Translations under genes and position numbers: made by a program
Origin: Sorghum bicolor
Taxonomy: Eukaryota > Streptophyta > Magnoliopsida > Poales > Poaceae
DNA length: 64,000 nucleotides
Direction of reading: 5' to 3'
Assembly (NCBI RefSeq): GCF_000003195.3
Contig: NC_012878.2
Location: forward strand, 55,490,629-55,554,628
Shown here: positions 34,152 through 45,896 of the stretch, piece after piece
Layout: every line of letters starts with the position of its first letter
Position numbering within the stretch: position 1 is the stretch's first letter
Notes under the pieces: generated by a model
Told to the model about the DNA's origin: nothing
The model's database searches: none
Seen by the model: the letters and a program-made list of their open reading frames with translations, nothing else

Positions 34152-34386
34152 CCCCCTCTGTCCCAAAATAACTGTCATTTTGGGTTTTTGTGTCGCAAGT
34201 TTGACTAGATTTACAGAAAATACATGAAACATTTGTATCTCCAAATAAGTTTGTTAAAAAACTAGATTTAAACATATTTCCGATGATACTAATTATATAT
34301 CATAAGTATTAATATTTTTTAATATATATTTAGTCAAAGTTGTTTATCGGAAAGTGAGAACAACAATTATTTTAGGACGGAGAGAT
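34152..34386. mobile_element. Stowaway-like MITE
   Basis: Left end CCCCCTCTGTCCCAAAATAA and right end TTATTTTAGGACGGAGAG are inverted repeats of the Stowaway CTCCCTCCGTCCC type. TA bases flank the element and the interior is AT-rich. Confidence 0.8.
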
Positions 34387-34624
34387 TATGTAGCAACATG
34401 CATCAACTTGAACACACAACAAGCCTAAAAAACGCACAAGAGGGGTAAGATGGTCTTTTTGACTTGGACTTAACGCTGTTACATAAAAAAAAAAGTGATG
34501 AGAGTGAATTATGGGAAAAAGATGAACTGACTGAGAGATAGGGAGCCTTTTAAGTTCCAATGTCATTAAACTTTATCGTGGTTTTCATTCTTCGTTGCCT
34601 CTTACAATGCCCCAAAGCGATTAG

Positions 34625-34732
34625 GGCCTTGTTTGATTTAAAAAATTACAAAATAGACACGGCATGCGCCACAAGATTCGATGTGACGGGAAAACTGAAT
34701 TTTTTACAAAAATTTTTAAACTAAACAAGGCC
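34625..34732. mobile_element. Internally deleted Tourist-like MITE (copy 9)
   Basis: GGCCTTGTTTGATTTAAAAA at the left, CTAAACAAGGCC at the right, with TAG duplicated on each side (34622-34624 and 34733-34735). Only 108 bp, so about 130 bp of interior have been lost. Confidence 0.85.
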
Positions 34733-36680
34733 TAGGTCGACAGTCCATAGCCACTGCCAGGCCCAGGCGTATGTTTGTTTCTAATCTAAAGAGACCTTGA
34801 TGGCGCGTGTTTTGTGTACACATATATGGCGCTCCAGGCGAGACGAGACTCCGACTCCAACAACGACGTGTCGTCGTTTGACACCAGGGGTGTACAACGA
34901 ACTTTGACGTATTCTCACCGTATTCGATCGTATGAAGACTTGTTCTCGTCGTGCGCGGAACACCCAGCCAAATTAAACTGAGCCGCGAACGTACCAGAGA
35001 GAGCGTGCGCAATGCATGTGCTCCGTTCCACTTCCACCCCGTGCGTCTGCGCATGGCATGCAATTGGCAAGTGTGAAGCGAATGGAGCCGCTAGCTGGAG
35101 CTGCAGAGGCCCTGCAAGGCTGGGCTGCAGCTGGAGAGACAGGGACATGTAGTATGTCGTCCGAGGTTCAGCGCCCGACGGTTCAGAGCTGTTGCCGTCG
35201 TGATCGTGAATCGACTGATCCTCTGGACTTTTCGAAGGAAGAAGTTACTGGCTGTAGCTGCACCTGCACGGAGGATATTGGGGTCCTTGCCCATTGCTTG
35301 GATCATGCTGCGCCATCGCTTAATTCATTTCAACCCTAGCCGTCCGATTGTTGATGCAATGGCAGTCGTTCTCCAACTCTCTCTCTCTCTCTCTTTCTCT
35401 GATGAATAACAGAGAGGATATTGACTTCTTGAGCGATAGCAGTTTCGTGAAGTTTTTGTCTTTAAAAAGTCAAAAGCAGAAAGGATCTTGGGCCACGCAA
35501 TGAGTAGTCTCCGTCCCTTGGCATATTCTGTGCGAAGCTGATTGAGTTATCCTGTGATAAACTAAAGACCTAATCAACGATGCAAATAAACTCGCCATTT
35601 GCTGAACTTTGTGAGCCATTGTTTTCTCCCATGCTTCCTTCCCCTTTTGCAAATCTATCGCGGTCGGCCATGATAACCTAAAAAAAACCACGTCTTATAG
35701 GCAATTAAAAACAAGGTTTATAATAAGTCAGACGATGCATGAGGCGATCGAGGAAGGGCAAGGAATATGCCATTTCCACGAGGACGCCTGATTGCATTGG
35801 CTTGCACGAGGACGCGATCGAGCAGATGGAGACAGATCGAGAAGATCGAAGAACGAACACAGCAATGGCCGGATGCATGTTTAATCCTGGCCGCTCTCTC
35901 TCACACTCTACGGCCCTGACAATGCGTTCTCGAGTCAGATTTGGCCTCCCTTTCGCTGGCCGCCGTCCGTTTCTCCCGCGATTCCTTCGGTTTTTCCCTA
36001 TGGCAACCAGTGGCTAGCACATGCCGACATCTCGATTCGCATAGCTGCTGGCTAGGTTACTTGTTCGTGATCCTCCTCTCCTCATAGGTCAAGAACTCCG
36101 TCCCTGACGCACACGTACGTACGCACCCCACACACGAGTGTTTAAACTGTTTATATATATTCATTTTTTTGGACAAGTCGTCGTTGCATACTTAACTGAG
36201 GATTATCGCAAGCTTTGCACTGAAGATGCTGCAAGTTTGCCAAATGTAGTTTGGTTAGAACCGTTGACGTAAAAAAAACTAATCAGTCACACGTTCCAAC
36301 TAACTGCCCATGCTGTTATCTCTAATAACAAAAGAACTCGGTAGTCAGCTGGTTGACATGTTCAGATTGAAAATGGTAGTACACACAGAGATGTCACAGT
36401 CACCTCTGAATCAGCCGCCGTCCGTCGTTAAAAAAGAACACCGGGAATTCCACTTCGATCGGCAGCTTTAACAGTAGAGCGGAATTTTATAACTATGTAG
36501 CATGGCTACATATATATATATATACAGAATTCTCCTGCTTAATTTGGTAGAGTACTCCAGAAAGACATGAGCGGAAAAGCTGAGAACCCAGCTGCCGTCT
36601 ATAGAGAAAGATACTAGTTTTGGTGGCCGGCAGTTAGTCGCGAAGAGTTCTCCACCGGAGACGAGGAATCTCCCCGCGCC
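34733..36680. other. Intergenic region upstream of the peptide gene
   Basis: No coding exon supported. A CT-rich tract lies at 35379-35400. TTGAC W-box cores lie at 36264-36268 and 36353-36357 upstream of the peptide gene. Confidence 0.4.
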
Positions 36681-36686
36681 GCGGGC

Positions 36687-36694
36687 CTATAAAT
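36687..36694 (+). promoter_or_regulatory. Probable TATA box of the small-peptide gene
   Basis: CCTATAAATTC at this site precedes the start codon by about 245 bp. A second candidate, CCTATAAACA at 36813-36822, lies 115 bp before the ATG, so the transcript start is uncertain. Confidence 0.5.
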
Positions 36695-36934
36695 TCAGCG
36701 CGGCGCTCGGCCCCATCGCCACCACCAAAGCCGCAGCCCGCAGGTAGCCCACCATCAAAGCCTGCCTGTCCGAGCAACAACGAAGCAGAAGCAGAAGGTG
36801 CCGGCGCCGCCGCCTATAAACAACAGTGCAGGCCGAGCCACTCTTCCAGCTTCCAAGTTCCAACGACCAGAGCAGAGCAGAGCAAGCAACGCCGGCCGGC
36901 CGCCCACCACCACCTCGAGGTCTCCAGCAATCCA

Positions 36935-37270
36935 ATGGGTTCACGCGGCGGCGGCAGTATCGGCGGCAAGGCGGCCGCGTCGTCGTCGTCGTCGGCGTCG
37001 CTGCGGCGCGTGTGGGCGTGCCTTGCCCTGTGCCTGCTCCTGCTCCTGTCTCGCTGCTCGCCATGCGACGGCCGCAAGCTGCTGCTGGCGGAGGGCAAGG
37101 TGATGTACTTGGAGGGTGACCTGGTGCTCAGAGTGCCACCGCCACCGAGCGTCGTCGGCGGCGAGGATCCCGCGGCGTCGGCGGTCCCGGCGGTGCCGAG
37201 GGCGTTCGCGGCCACTGGCAGGGCCGCGCGGTTGATGCGGTCGGTGCCCAGCCCTGGCGTCGGGCACTAG
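36935..37270 (+). CDS. Small secreted peptide precursor, PIP/PIPL-like (CEP-related) C-terminus
   Basis: A single exon of 111 aa. After a Gly/Ser-rich start with basic residues there is a strong hydrophobic core at about 26-41 (LALCLLLLLS), a probable signal peptide, cleaved near CSPCDG. A variable Val/Pro/Ala-rich middle follows, and the C-terminus RSVPSPGVGH is directly before the stop. Plant PIP and PIPL hormones end in SGPSxxGxGH and CEPs in SPGxGH, so this looks like a member of that superfamily with Val in place of the usual Gly. Such peptides are cut out in the apoplast, hydroxylated on Pro, and sensed by LRR receptor kinases such as RLK7 for PIPs. The family call rests on the last ten residues and the layout. 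Confidence 0.7.
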   Translation: MGSRGGGSIGGKAAASSSSSASLRRVWACLALCLLLLLSRCSPCDGRKLLLAEGKVMYLEGDLVLRVPPPPSVVGGEDPAASAVPAVPRAFAATGRAARLMRSVPSPGVGH

Positions 37271-38570
37271 CGACTAGCCTCAGTTCACTGCCTGGTACGG
37301 TGGTGCTCTCGAAGAACACCAGTGTGCAGCCGTGCCGAGGACTCGATCCGGCGCGATTTCTTTCGTTTCGCTACTGGCTACTGCTACTTGTACGGTTTTT
37401 TTTTCTTCCAGTTGTTGAGATAAAACAAAGCACGCCAATGACACATGCATCGAAAATGTTGAAAGAGTCGAATAAGGTGTGTACGTGCTTGTGCATGGAC
37501 AAGCTGAAAACAGTGTAAAAAGTTCATGCCTGTAACTGTAAAAAAGTGTGACGCCGATGCAATAGATAACGCTGCTGCGACGACGTCGGTGTCAGAGCTC
37601 CCCTGTCGTGCCAGTTGCACCGGTCAGGTGTTCGGTAGCGTTATGCTCGGCAAATTGCCATCGACGGCTCGTCGCTTCGCTTTGATGTGTCGACCGCTAG
37701 CTCAGCGACGGTGCCCACCTTTTTGGCGTTGTTTTGGCACGGTGTGCTAAAAAAAATTGGTGTCTTGTTCCTGAGGGAATAAATACGTGCTATACTGCAG
37801 CACTCCCACTGTACAGGTGGAGACAATACACGATCAGGACAGGCCATATAACGTCGCCGGCCGTGCGCATCACATCCGCTGCATTACGGTGGTGCGATGG
37901 CTCGGCTCAGGCGGTGAACACCGTGCTGGCAACAATATAATGACCTAGTGAGACCATAAGGGCAACCACGATGTTAAGAACAAAATAATTCTGTATTTAA
38001 TATTGCAACAGTAATACACCTCTTGCACCAGCAGCTCAAGGAGCTGTTTGAAGCTGTTTTATGATAAAAAAGGGGTAAAATAATACAAACGAACATGTGG
38101 AAAGTGCTATGGATTTTATTCGAAAGTTAGAAGTTTACCTGTAATTGGAGTAATGTTAAGAAAGATGTGGAAAAATTTTATGGATTTTATTCGAAAGTTA
38201 GGAGTACTTTCACTAGTGGTTACTATGATAATATGATCTGAAAGGAGGATGCGAAGGACCAACCTAATAATATAGAATCCTTAAAGCAGGAAGGATGCGA
38301 AGGACCAACCCAATAATATAGAATCCTTAAAGCAGGGTCTACCTTTTTCTTCGATAACATCCTACACCTACATAGGTACCTCAGACCCACACCTTTCAAG
38401 GACTATGCCTTTGAGCTTCCTTCAAGACGAGCAGGCATAGCACAACAAGGTAGGGCCCACTAGCCCGCCACGCTAGTCTTGGCCGCCACGGTGGCCGTCT
38501 TTGTGCGGACTAGTACATGTGGCGCAACCAAGTAGTTTTAGTACTAATCTTACTGATGCAACCAAATAGA
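37271..38570. other. Intergenic region with a local tandem duplication
   Basis: No coding exon supported. The block AAAGCAGGAAGGATGCGAAGGACCAACC with AATAATATAGAATCC is present twice at about 38240-38335, and GGATTTTATTCGAAAGTTAG is duplicated at about 38110 and 38183. Confidence 0.4.
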
Positions 38571-38685
38571 CTAGTTTATCAGCCGAATCTACCAACAATT
38601 CAGCAGTGTTTTTCTCTCACAATAAATCAGCCAATATTACTTTCTACCATGTCTTATCAGCCAAACAAACAAGATTTAATATAAA
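38571..38685. repeat. Short MITE-like repeat (GGCTGATAAG family)
   Basis: Begins GTTTATCAGCCGAATCTACC and ends CTTATCAGCCAAACAAAC with TTTTTCTCTCACAATAAATC inside. This layout is shared with 60397-60503 and, inverted, with 47063-47172. Confidence 0.6.
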
Positions 38686-39159
38686 AAAACCTTTTCAAAC
38701 CAGGTTAATATTAAAATATTGATTAAAAAATCTCATTTAGCTCGTGAACCTTGTTCTGCTACCATCGAGGGTATAAAAGGAGCCACCCCAATTGAACTGG
38801 GGCAGGCAGACCCTGACTCTCAATGTCCCATTCGATAGGATCGATGTGATGACCTTCTGTATATCGCATAAATGGTAAAAAAAAATTGACACGTATAAAA
38901 AGATTGACATAGGAGTATAGCTGTTATTAAGACAAATAGTTGTAACGCACGACATATGAGCCTTCAAATTTATTCATAGTGGACCAAAACAGTAGGCCAT
39001 TTTCTGTTTTCTTTGGACTATACACTTCACTCGTTGGGAAGATATCTACTGAAACACAGCTATATGTCTACGGGGATCGTACAATATATACAGTGGTATC
39101 ATCTTCTCGAAATGAGATACGGTATATACAGTTGTATCCAGAGCTCACGACGGGGGACG
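38686..39159. other. 3' flank of the 500-aa protein gene
   Basis: AT-rich. No coding or transposon feature seen beyond the probable minus-strand 3' UTR. Confidence 0.4.
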
Positions 39160-42100
39160 TCAGAACTCAAAACCCCCGTTCAATTGAACAGATAAAGAAG
39201 GCCTTGCCATGTTGTCAAGGGGTGTCTCCAAGGTGATTACTAGTCCCGAACTGCCGACCTGGCCATTCCATTTGGATCGCCCAAGCTGCCAAAGCACCAT
39301 TCAATGCCTCGGTTAGCGGTAAGGCGTGCACAGTGCAATTTGATTACATGCAACTTATACATGAGAAGAGCTGGAGTGCTTACAGAGAGAGATGTGAATG
39401 CTGAGGGATGTCGTGAGCAAGAGAAACCACACATTACGCTGAGTTCGTCTTTCAAAGAGTGGACAAACTCGGTGCGTATTCCAGGATCACTTCCTCCGAA
39501 AGTGGGGCAAACACTGGTGCATGTACTTCGGTTAATAAGCTCGGAAGTGTGCAACTAAAATAAACTTGAAAAGAAGGGATTGATACAATGGCATGAGCAT
39601 CGAGCACCACCCATATTTGTACTCATTTAAAGAAGGCCAAAAAGTAAAATGACATGAGCAAGATCAATGAACATGCTCTTAGGTTGTATTCTATGGTAGA
39701 ATGTAGTATATCTGCCAAAGCTTTCCTAACCAACAAAAATATTTACAAGACTGGATCCAACAAAAGATGTCACTGTATTGTGACTAACAGCAGGCCACAT
39801 TTTTACTAAGCTACTCAGAATAACCTCATTTATCTTGAAAAGCAAAAGCTAAGTATAACACTGAGCAAGTGCTTATATTTATCTACCTGATTTGAATGCT
39901 GGGCCTCACCATAAGGCCAGACCTCTTCCATGCTACAGCTTGTGCAACTCCAAGTGAAACGGAATTGTCAGGCCACTGAAACGTTGGAGTGAACCTAGTA
40001 CCTTGTTTGTTCTTCAAAAGAAATGGAGTAGAAATAAGAAGGGGCAGGTGAAGTAATTAGGAACAGATCTCAAGAGGATTAAGTGATGCTAGTATGCTAC
40101 AGGTAGCATGCTTACGCATATACTAACCTTGAAAGAGAAGCTCACTCTTGTATCACCAGGACACTTTCCATGTGCTTGGAGTAACCCGCCAAATAAAGGG
40201 ATTAAACCACTTGCTGTTATCCCCTCACCAGCAACATACGTCAATTGTCCATTTGGAAATTGTACATCCATGAAGGACTGAAACAAATAGCCAAGCAAAG
40301 AGCATTAAACAGCAGAAATATGTCATACTGCAGTGGTAAAATGATGCAATCTGTACTTCTACAAAAGGGCATGCCACACAAATTATAGGTCCTGCACAGT
40401 AATTCTATAAAACTCTAGTTTGAGGTCCCAATTTTCCTGCAAGCAGCTAATGGGGACAATCCTATAAAAACAATATGATAGGAATCATGTATCCTTTGGT
40501 AGCATGATGGCAAAATTAAACATGAAAGCTTGTTAACCAGCCAACTAGGCACCGGCTGCCCAGTTATCCAGCCAATACTCTTATCATATGGAGTGACAAT
40601 TTGCAAATATCATTCAATCGCATTGTTAATTTGCTAGACACAAAAGACTGAATTTTGATAGCAACCAGAAATTCAGTAAAAAAAATGTGTAGAACCAATA
40701 GGATAAAATGGCGCATTGAGAGACAGGTAAAAGGCATATACACTTACACAAGCTACAGGGTTGAGGCACATCATTGACATCAGCATCCATTTTCTATGCT
40801 TTGACCAGATAGCTGGGCATAGGGAGTGCATTCCATTCTGCAACACGTGCATGAATTTCAATATGGACATGTAATAAAAGAACAGCGGAAAAACAAAAAT
40901 AAACAACAAAAGTTTGAATATCAATCTGTATAATGTTCAAAAACAAGATAAAATATTTAGCTGGGAAATGCAAGTCTTCCATAGAGCTACTTGAGCATTG
41001 GAGTGCAAAAACATAAATAACTGTGAATCGAAGTGAACGATTCGCCCGAGAGCATTCTCTAATACTTAATTATACGCTATCACTTGTATGTATTAACTAT
41101 CCTTCGAACCAAGAACAAGTTCCATCTGCGATAGATTTTCTATGACCATAAACTACATGCTAAACTTTAAAACTGCCATGGTGTATAGAAAACAATCAAA
41201 TAGGTTGCTAGTCTTCACAAATCACAATATAAGTGATGTAACTATATAATTTGAATGGACAAATACATAAGACGAAATAACATCAAGCCTAAAGAAAGAG
41301 GGGAGAAGTACCTTGCGATCATAACCATACCAAAGAAGGTGTTGCTTTGATAGATGAACGGGCAAAAGAAGCGTGGAGTCTCGAACGAACAGTAAAGGCC
41401 CCAGTTGAACAAGGAAAAGAGGTGAACTATCATTTCCAGAATTTAAATTGCCACGCGATGACTCTAACCTCCAAAGGTCTCCTCGTGCAACTACTGAACT
41501 CTCGAAGTCATTGTGCCTGGTGTTGTAAGTTGCTGAGATATTTACAGTGCCCTGTGCCAGCATCAATACAAGAGTTATGAGTTATGCCGTAGATCAGGAT
41601 TAAAAACTCCATTTAATACCCATACGACTAGCAGAAGATAAGAAAGAAGTTTTTGATACAGCAACAGCATAATTGAACTGCAGGTAGTGCTAATTACAAC
41701 CAACTATTAACATAAAGGGCCCATAACAGATACATTAGATGAGTGAGAGCTATTTACAGCACCTAAATCAACTATATAGCCAAAGCATCATATTCTTAAG
41801 CATAGTTAAGCTCACCAAAATGTTTCAGAACATAACAGTCTAGGTTATCCTGTGACAGAAATGTGCAAGTTCATCGTGAATTCGATTGATCATACAAACC
41901 TTAGCCTTCTCAAAGTTCTCCAATGTCCCAATTTCGCAATCAAATCCGTCTTCCTCCTCATCCAGTCCATCGTCGCCCATGGCCCCAACCGCACCCGCAC
42001 TAGCTGCAGTGGCACTTCCAGTGGCCGCAGCAGCAGCGGCCGCTGCCACTTCGAGGGACCCTATGTCTACAGCCCTTTCCAAAGGGACGTTGGTGGACGC

Positions 42101-42541
42101 AACCGTCCTCACAGCGAGAGCAACCTCCCCCTCGTCCACTGCCACCACGGTCGGCGGCTGTGCGGCTTCCCATTTCAGGAACGGCACAGGCACAGGCACA
42201 GGCACCGGCACCAGGCGCGCGAGCTGCTGAACCGCCGCACCGAGCTCGGACCCGGCCTGCCCGAGCCTGCCGCCGATCTCGACGAGCGACGAGACGGCGA
42301 CGGCGGGGAGGTCCACGGCCCCGGCCGCGCGGCGCACCCCGCCGACGAAGGGGACAACGGGGAGGTCGATGTCGAAGGGGATGACGATCTTGGGCGGCAA
42401 CAGCGCCGGCGGCGACCACGGGGGCAGCTGCGGCGGGTGCGCGTGGAGGAGCAGCCCCGAGAAGCCCTGCGCGAGGCGGTCCGCCAGGTCCTGCCCGTGC
42501 CGCTGCACGCCCACCCACGACGCCTCCAGCGAGATCTCCAT
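39160..42541 (-). CDS. Unrecognised 500-aa plant protein, possible beta-barrel
   Basis: Seven exons on the minus strand: 42541-41900, 41551-41312, 40837-40748, 40277-40128, 40011-39887, 39513-39384 and 39285-39160. All GT-AG joins keep frame and give 500 aa. I do not recognise the family. The N-terminus (MEISLEASWVGVQRHGQD, DRLAQGFSGLL) looks structured. It is followed by Pro-rich and Val/Ala-rich parts, a Val-Pro run (about 112-120) from a hexanucleotide repeat, an Ala run and an acidic stretch (DDGLDEEEDGFDCE). From about residue 215 on, short alternating polar/hydrophobic segments separated by Gly/Asn turns dominate (TVNISATYN, RVSFSFKN, RFTPTFQWP, GLMVRPSIQIS, SGLVITLETPL). The protein ends in LSVQLNGGFEF. 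This pattern and the terminal Phe suggest an outer-membrane-type beta-barrel, for instance of the plastid envelope, but this is inference. Confidence 0.85.
42183..42212. repeat. Hexanucleotide (GGCACA)n repeat in a coding exon
   Basis: About five units of GGCACA/GGCACC, coding for alternating Val-Pro in the minus-strand 500-aa protein. Confidence 0.85.
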
Positions 42542-42942
42542 GCTTCCTATCCGATTCCGATTCGATGGGAGGAGCCCCCCGAGCCCGTAGGCTTCGAGGG
42601 GAATGGGGGATGTGGAGAGGAGGAAGAAGCGGGTTTAGTGGTGGTGGTGGACTGGTGGTGGTGGGTGATCGGGAGGAGGCGCTGCGACGGCGATAACGTC
42701 TTGCTTGTCCCCGACGAGACGACGTGGATGGATGGACGGCTGGATATTATTGGACGTCGGCACGCTGTGGGACCTACATGTTCACTTCTGTGGCGGGACT
42801 GCGGGAGCACGTGAGGACATGTCACGCGTGCGATGGGAGATGGTTTGAGCAACTCCGGTTGAAATAGACATCTCTCTTCAATCTTCTTGAGCGTATGTGA
42901 GGCAACATGAATAGTTTGACGAGTTTGAACTGCTTCAACTAA
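42542..42942. other. 5' flank of the 500-aa protein gene
   Basis: GC-rich leader and promoter on the minus strand. The plus-strand frame that overlaps it is a shadow. Confidence 0.45.
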
Positions 42943-43265
42943 GGGCATGTTTGATATAGTAGTTGTTGTGAGCTATATTTTTTTTTGTCAAACATTTATT
43001 TCTAAAACAGCTTCATGAGTAAAGTTGTTTTTTCTCTCCTCTCACAAAGACATGAGTTGGAATAAAGCTAAAAAAAAAGTAGCTTATTGCAGCTTTTTCT
43101 CTCATTTCTCTCTCTCAACTATGCATGAAGTAGTTGGTGAATCTATTTTACCAAACACTTTTTCCAAAACAGGTCAGCTTCATCTAGAAAGTTGCTCGTA
43201 AAACAGGTCAGCTTCATCTAAAAAACAGTTTTACTAAATAAAATTGAGTTGTGCCAAACAAGCCC
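42943..43265. mobile_element. MITE with TAA target duplication (GGGCATGTTTG type)
   Basis: Starts GGGCATGTTTGATATAG and ends GCCAAACAAGCCC, flanked by TAA (42940-42942 and 43266-43268). About 323 bp with an internal direct repeat (AAAACAGGTCAGCTTCATCT twice near 43170-43220). The duplication size fits PIF/Harbinger-type MITEs, but the family differs from GGCCTTGTTTAG. Confidence 0.75.
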
Positions 43266-44582
43266 TAACTCAACACCGAGTGCTATGATAAAAAAAACTT
43301 CGGGCGACACTTAGATTTGATAGTATCAAAGCTTGTCTTTTAGTTGGGATGGCTAAAAAAATTAAAGCTGTTCACATAGTCTAAGGTCATCGAAATTAAG
43401 GTTAAAAAGTTATTATATTCTCATATCGTGACGTGTGTTATTTTATCTACGTAAGCTATGCAGAAGTTTGTGAAAATTCCTCAACATTTTTAGGTTTTTT
43501 AGATTAAGTAGATAGATGTTTACTCTGAAGACTAGTTTCATAAAATTGCAAAAGTTTCACAAACTTTTGCCGAAGTTTTTTTTGTTGCAACAATTTGTTT
43601 TCCTGCAAGAGGCATACTCCTCTTTTCACTCCAAAGGGTTGATGGCTTTGTGCATTAACTGGAGACATCAGAGAGGCCTCGTGAGCACTGTCCAAACCAC
43701 TATTTGTGAAGTTTGTATGATTTATGAGAAATGTAGAGAGTTGGTTTGAAAGGTTTAGGTTGCAACAATCATATTGGAACTTTATAGGAATCAATTCAGT
43801 TGAATAGGAAAAACACAGAAAACAGGATAAAATTCTACATCCAAAGGGGAGCCTAGTGGTTGAGAGCAAAAGTGAGCAATCAAATCCTTAAACACTTATG
43901 GGCTTCGTGAAGCATACGTTGTTCTTAGAGCAAATCTCGTAAGCGAAAATACTAGAGACAAACTTTAAGTGCACATCTTGATAGTTAGATTGTATATATT
44001 TATCTAGTGTCGTCTTGGGCCAAAAGACACTTTAGTGACCTAACTCACCCCTTCCTCTCTTAGATCGTATTGAAGTCTCCTTTTGCTTTCAACCTTCTTG
44101 TTTTTGACTGAAGTCAGAAAAGAAACCTCAGCGTTTCAGATTTTAAAATTTATAATTTTCAAACAACTCCAGATTTTGATACATAGATCATAAGTTATGC
44201 TAGTTCTTGTGCGTATCAGCTATCCTTTGTCTTTATTTTTTGGACTAACAATCTAAGATCAGCCATGTCCTTTTTGTTCAACTCCATGTTTGCACGTGTT
44301 AGTGAAGTTTGAAAATACGGTCCACGTTTTTTTAGTGAACTCGACATTGACTCCAGAAAAAAGTTGCTTCCAGAATCTTGGGTTTCTATATTTTTCCATG
44401 ACAAAATTTACAAAAAAGAAAATTCTATTGTCCCATCATCCCATGCCCAACTTTATCTAGCTGGAGAGTCATACTACTTGATATATAGTGGAATGTTTGT
44501 TCCTCACCCAAATATGCCATGCATTAGTCAAGCAAAAATTTAGCACTAGCTAATATTTAACCAAATTGATGACTATACATGG
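43266..44582. other. Intergenic region, no gene seen
   Basis: AT-rich. Overlapping open frames on both strands at 43504-43869 have no recognisable domain. Confidence 0.4.
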
Positions 44583-44828
44583 TACTCCCTTCATACGGGT
44601 AAAGAACACGGTCTCTGAAGTCTAACTTTGAGTTCTTGTTTTTATAAAAATATTTATAAAAAATTGATACATATATATTTTTATGAAAGTATTTCTTAAG
44701 ACAAATCTATTCATATAGTTTTCACATTTCTAAACTCAATAACTTAAAACTTATTCATGATTTATATTTTCAATGTTTGATCTAAATTTTGTTTAAAACA
44801 ACTTTCTTTACGGGTATGGAGAGAGTAC
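44583..44828. mobile_element. Stowaway-like MITE (degenerate)
   Basis: Left end TACTCCCTTCATACGGGTAAAG and right end TTTACGGGTATGGAGAGAGTA are inverted repeats with TA flanks and an AT-rich interior. Confidence 0.7.
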
Positions 44829-45145
44829 GGTTTCGGCTAACTTTAACCACCAACCAAATGAAGATCAATGTTGATGAAAGTAGCTAAAATTTAGCACGTA
44901 CGTACGTCATCGTTTAGCACACATGGTTGACCAAACAAACACACCCTGCCCAAGTGCCCAATGATCTTTTACCGTCACATGTTTAGTCATGTGCACCGTA
45001 AAAAGGTCTCATGCCTTTTGCATTCAAAAAAAAGGACACCGTACCGTATGTGCGTGATACGTTGATGTGTACTCAAGCCGTATGGATCTACAAAGCCAAA
45101 AATTATTACATACTACTACTAGTAGTGTTGTTCTATGTGATGCCT

Positions 45146-45757
45146 AAAGTTGAGCATGCAGCCCGCGGGCCAAAGGCACGGCCCAAAGCACGGTCATTTG
45201 GCCCGGCCCGAGCACGGCACGGCCCGATCCTAACTGGGTCCGGGCCGGCCCGAAGCACGTTGCGGGCCGTGCTTGGGCCGACCCCTCGGCCCGCTGCACG
45301 GCACGGCACGGCACGCTTTTAACAGCAGATACGGTGTCGGCACGGTATAATGAAATTTGTGAAACTTGAAGTATCAGGTTCTATGACTTGTGAAACTTGT
45401 GACTTTTGGCAAGTAAAATATGATCTGAGAGTATATTGTGTTATGTGAATTGTGAAGTATTAATGTATGTGACTTGAATGTAATGTATTTATGCTTTGTT
45501 AAATTCTGTATTAAATTTGGTGTTTTTCATATATTGGGCCATGGGCCGGCCCGAAGCACTATTGGGCCTCGTGCCTTTCGGGCCGGCCCGGCACGAAAAT
45601 CGGCCCACGGGCCGTGCCTGGGCCGTCAGGCAGGCACGATGGGCTGTGCAGGCACAGCCCGGTGGCACGCGGGCCATACGGGCCCGTGCCCTTTCGGGAC
45701 GTGCCTAGCACGGGCCCGTGCCGGGCCGTGCCGGGCCGGCCCGTTGCTCATCTCTAG
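45146..45757. mobile_element. Non-autonomous hAT element with GGGCCGGCCCG-rich ends
   Basis: Flanked by an exact 8-bp duplication TGATGCCT (45138-45145 and 45758-45765). The ends AAAGTTGAGCATGCAGCCC and GGGCCGGCCCGTTGCTCATCTCTAG are imperfect inverted repeats of the hAT TAGAGATGAGCAA type. About 180 bp at each side are packed with GGGCCGGCCCG and GGCACGG motifs around an AT-rich core. At 612 bp it has no transposase frame. Confidence 0.85.
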
Positions 45758-45896
45758 TGATGCCTTTGGGATTATATTACCACAGGCATTTCTTTTCGCT
45801 TGTTATTTTGAAACGGATGACAAAATGCAGGTACTATACGGCCGGTTTTATATTTGTTACTACTACTACTGCCCATCACACACGTGTATATATATA

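Noticed and set aside
39291..39306. CTGCCAAAGCACC as a fourth miR399-like core
   Set aside because: It diverges after TGCCAAAG, has no fold-back partner, and sits at the acceptor of a coding exon.
41852..42814. 320-aa plus-strand open frame
   Set aside because: Antisense to exon 1 of the seven-exon minus-strand gene, whose exons join in frame; the plus frame is Arg/His-rich low-complexity.
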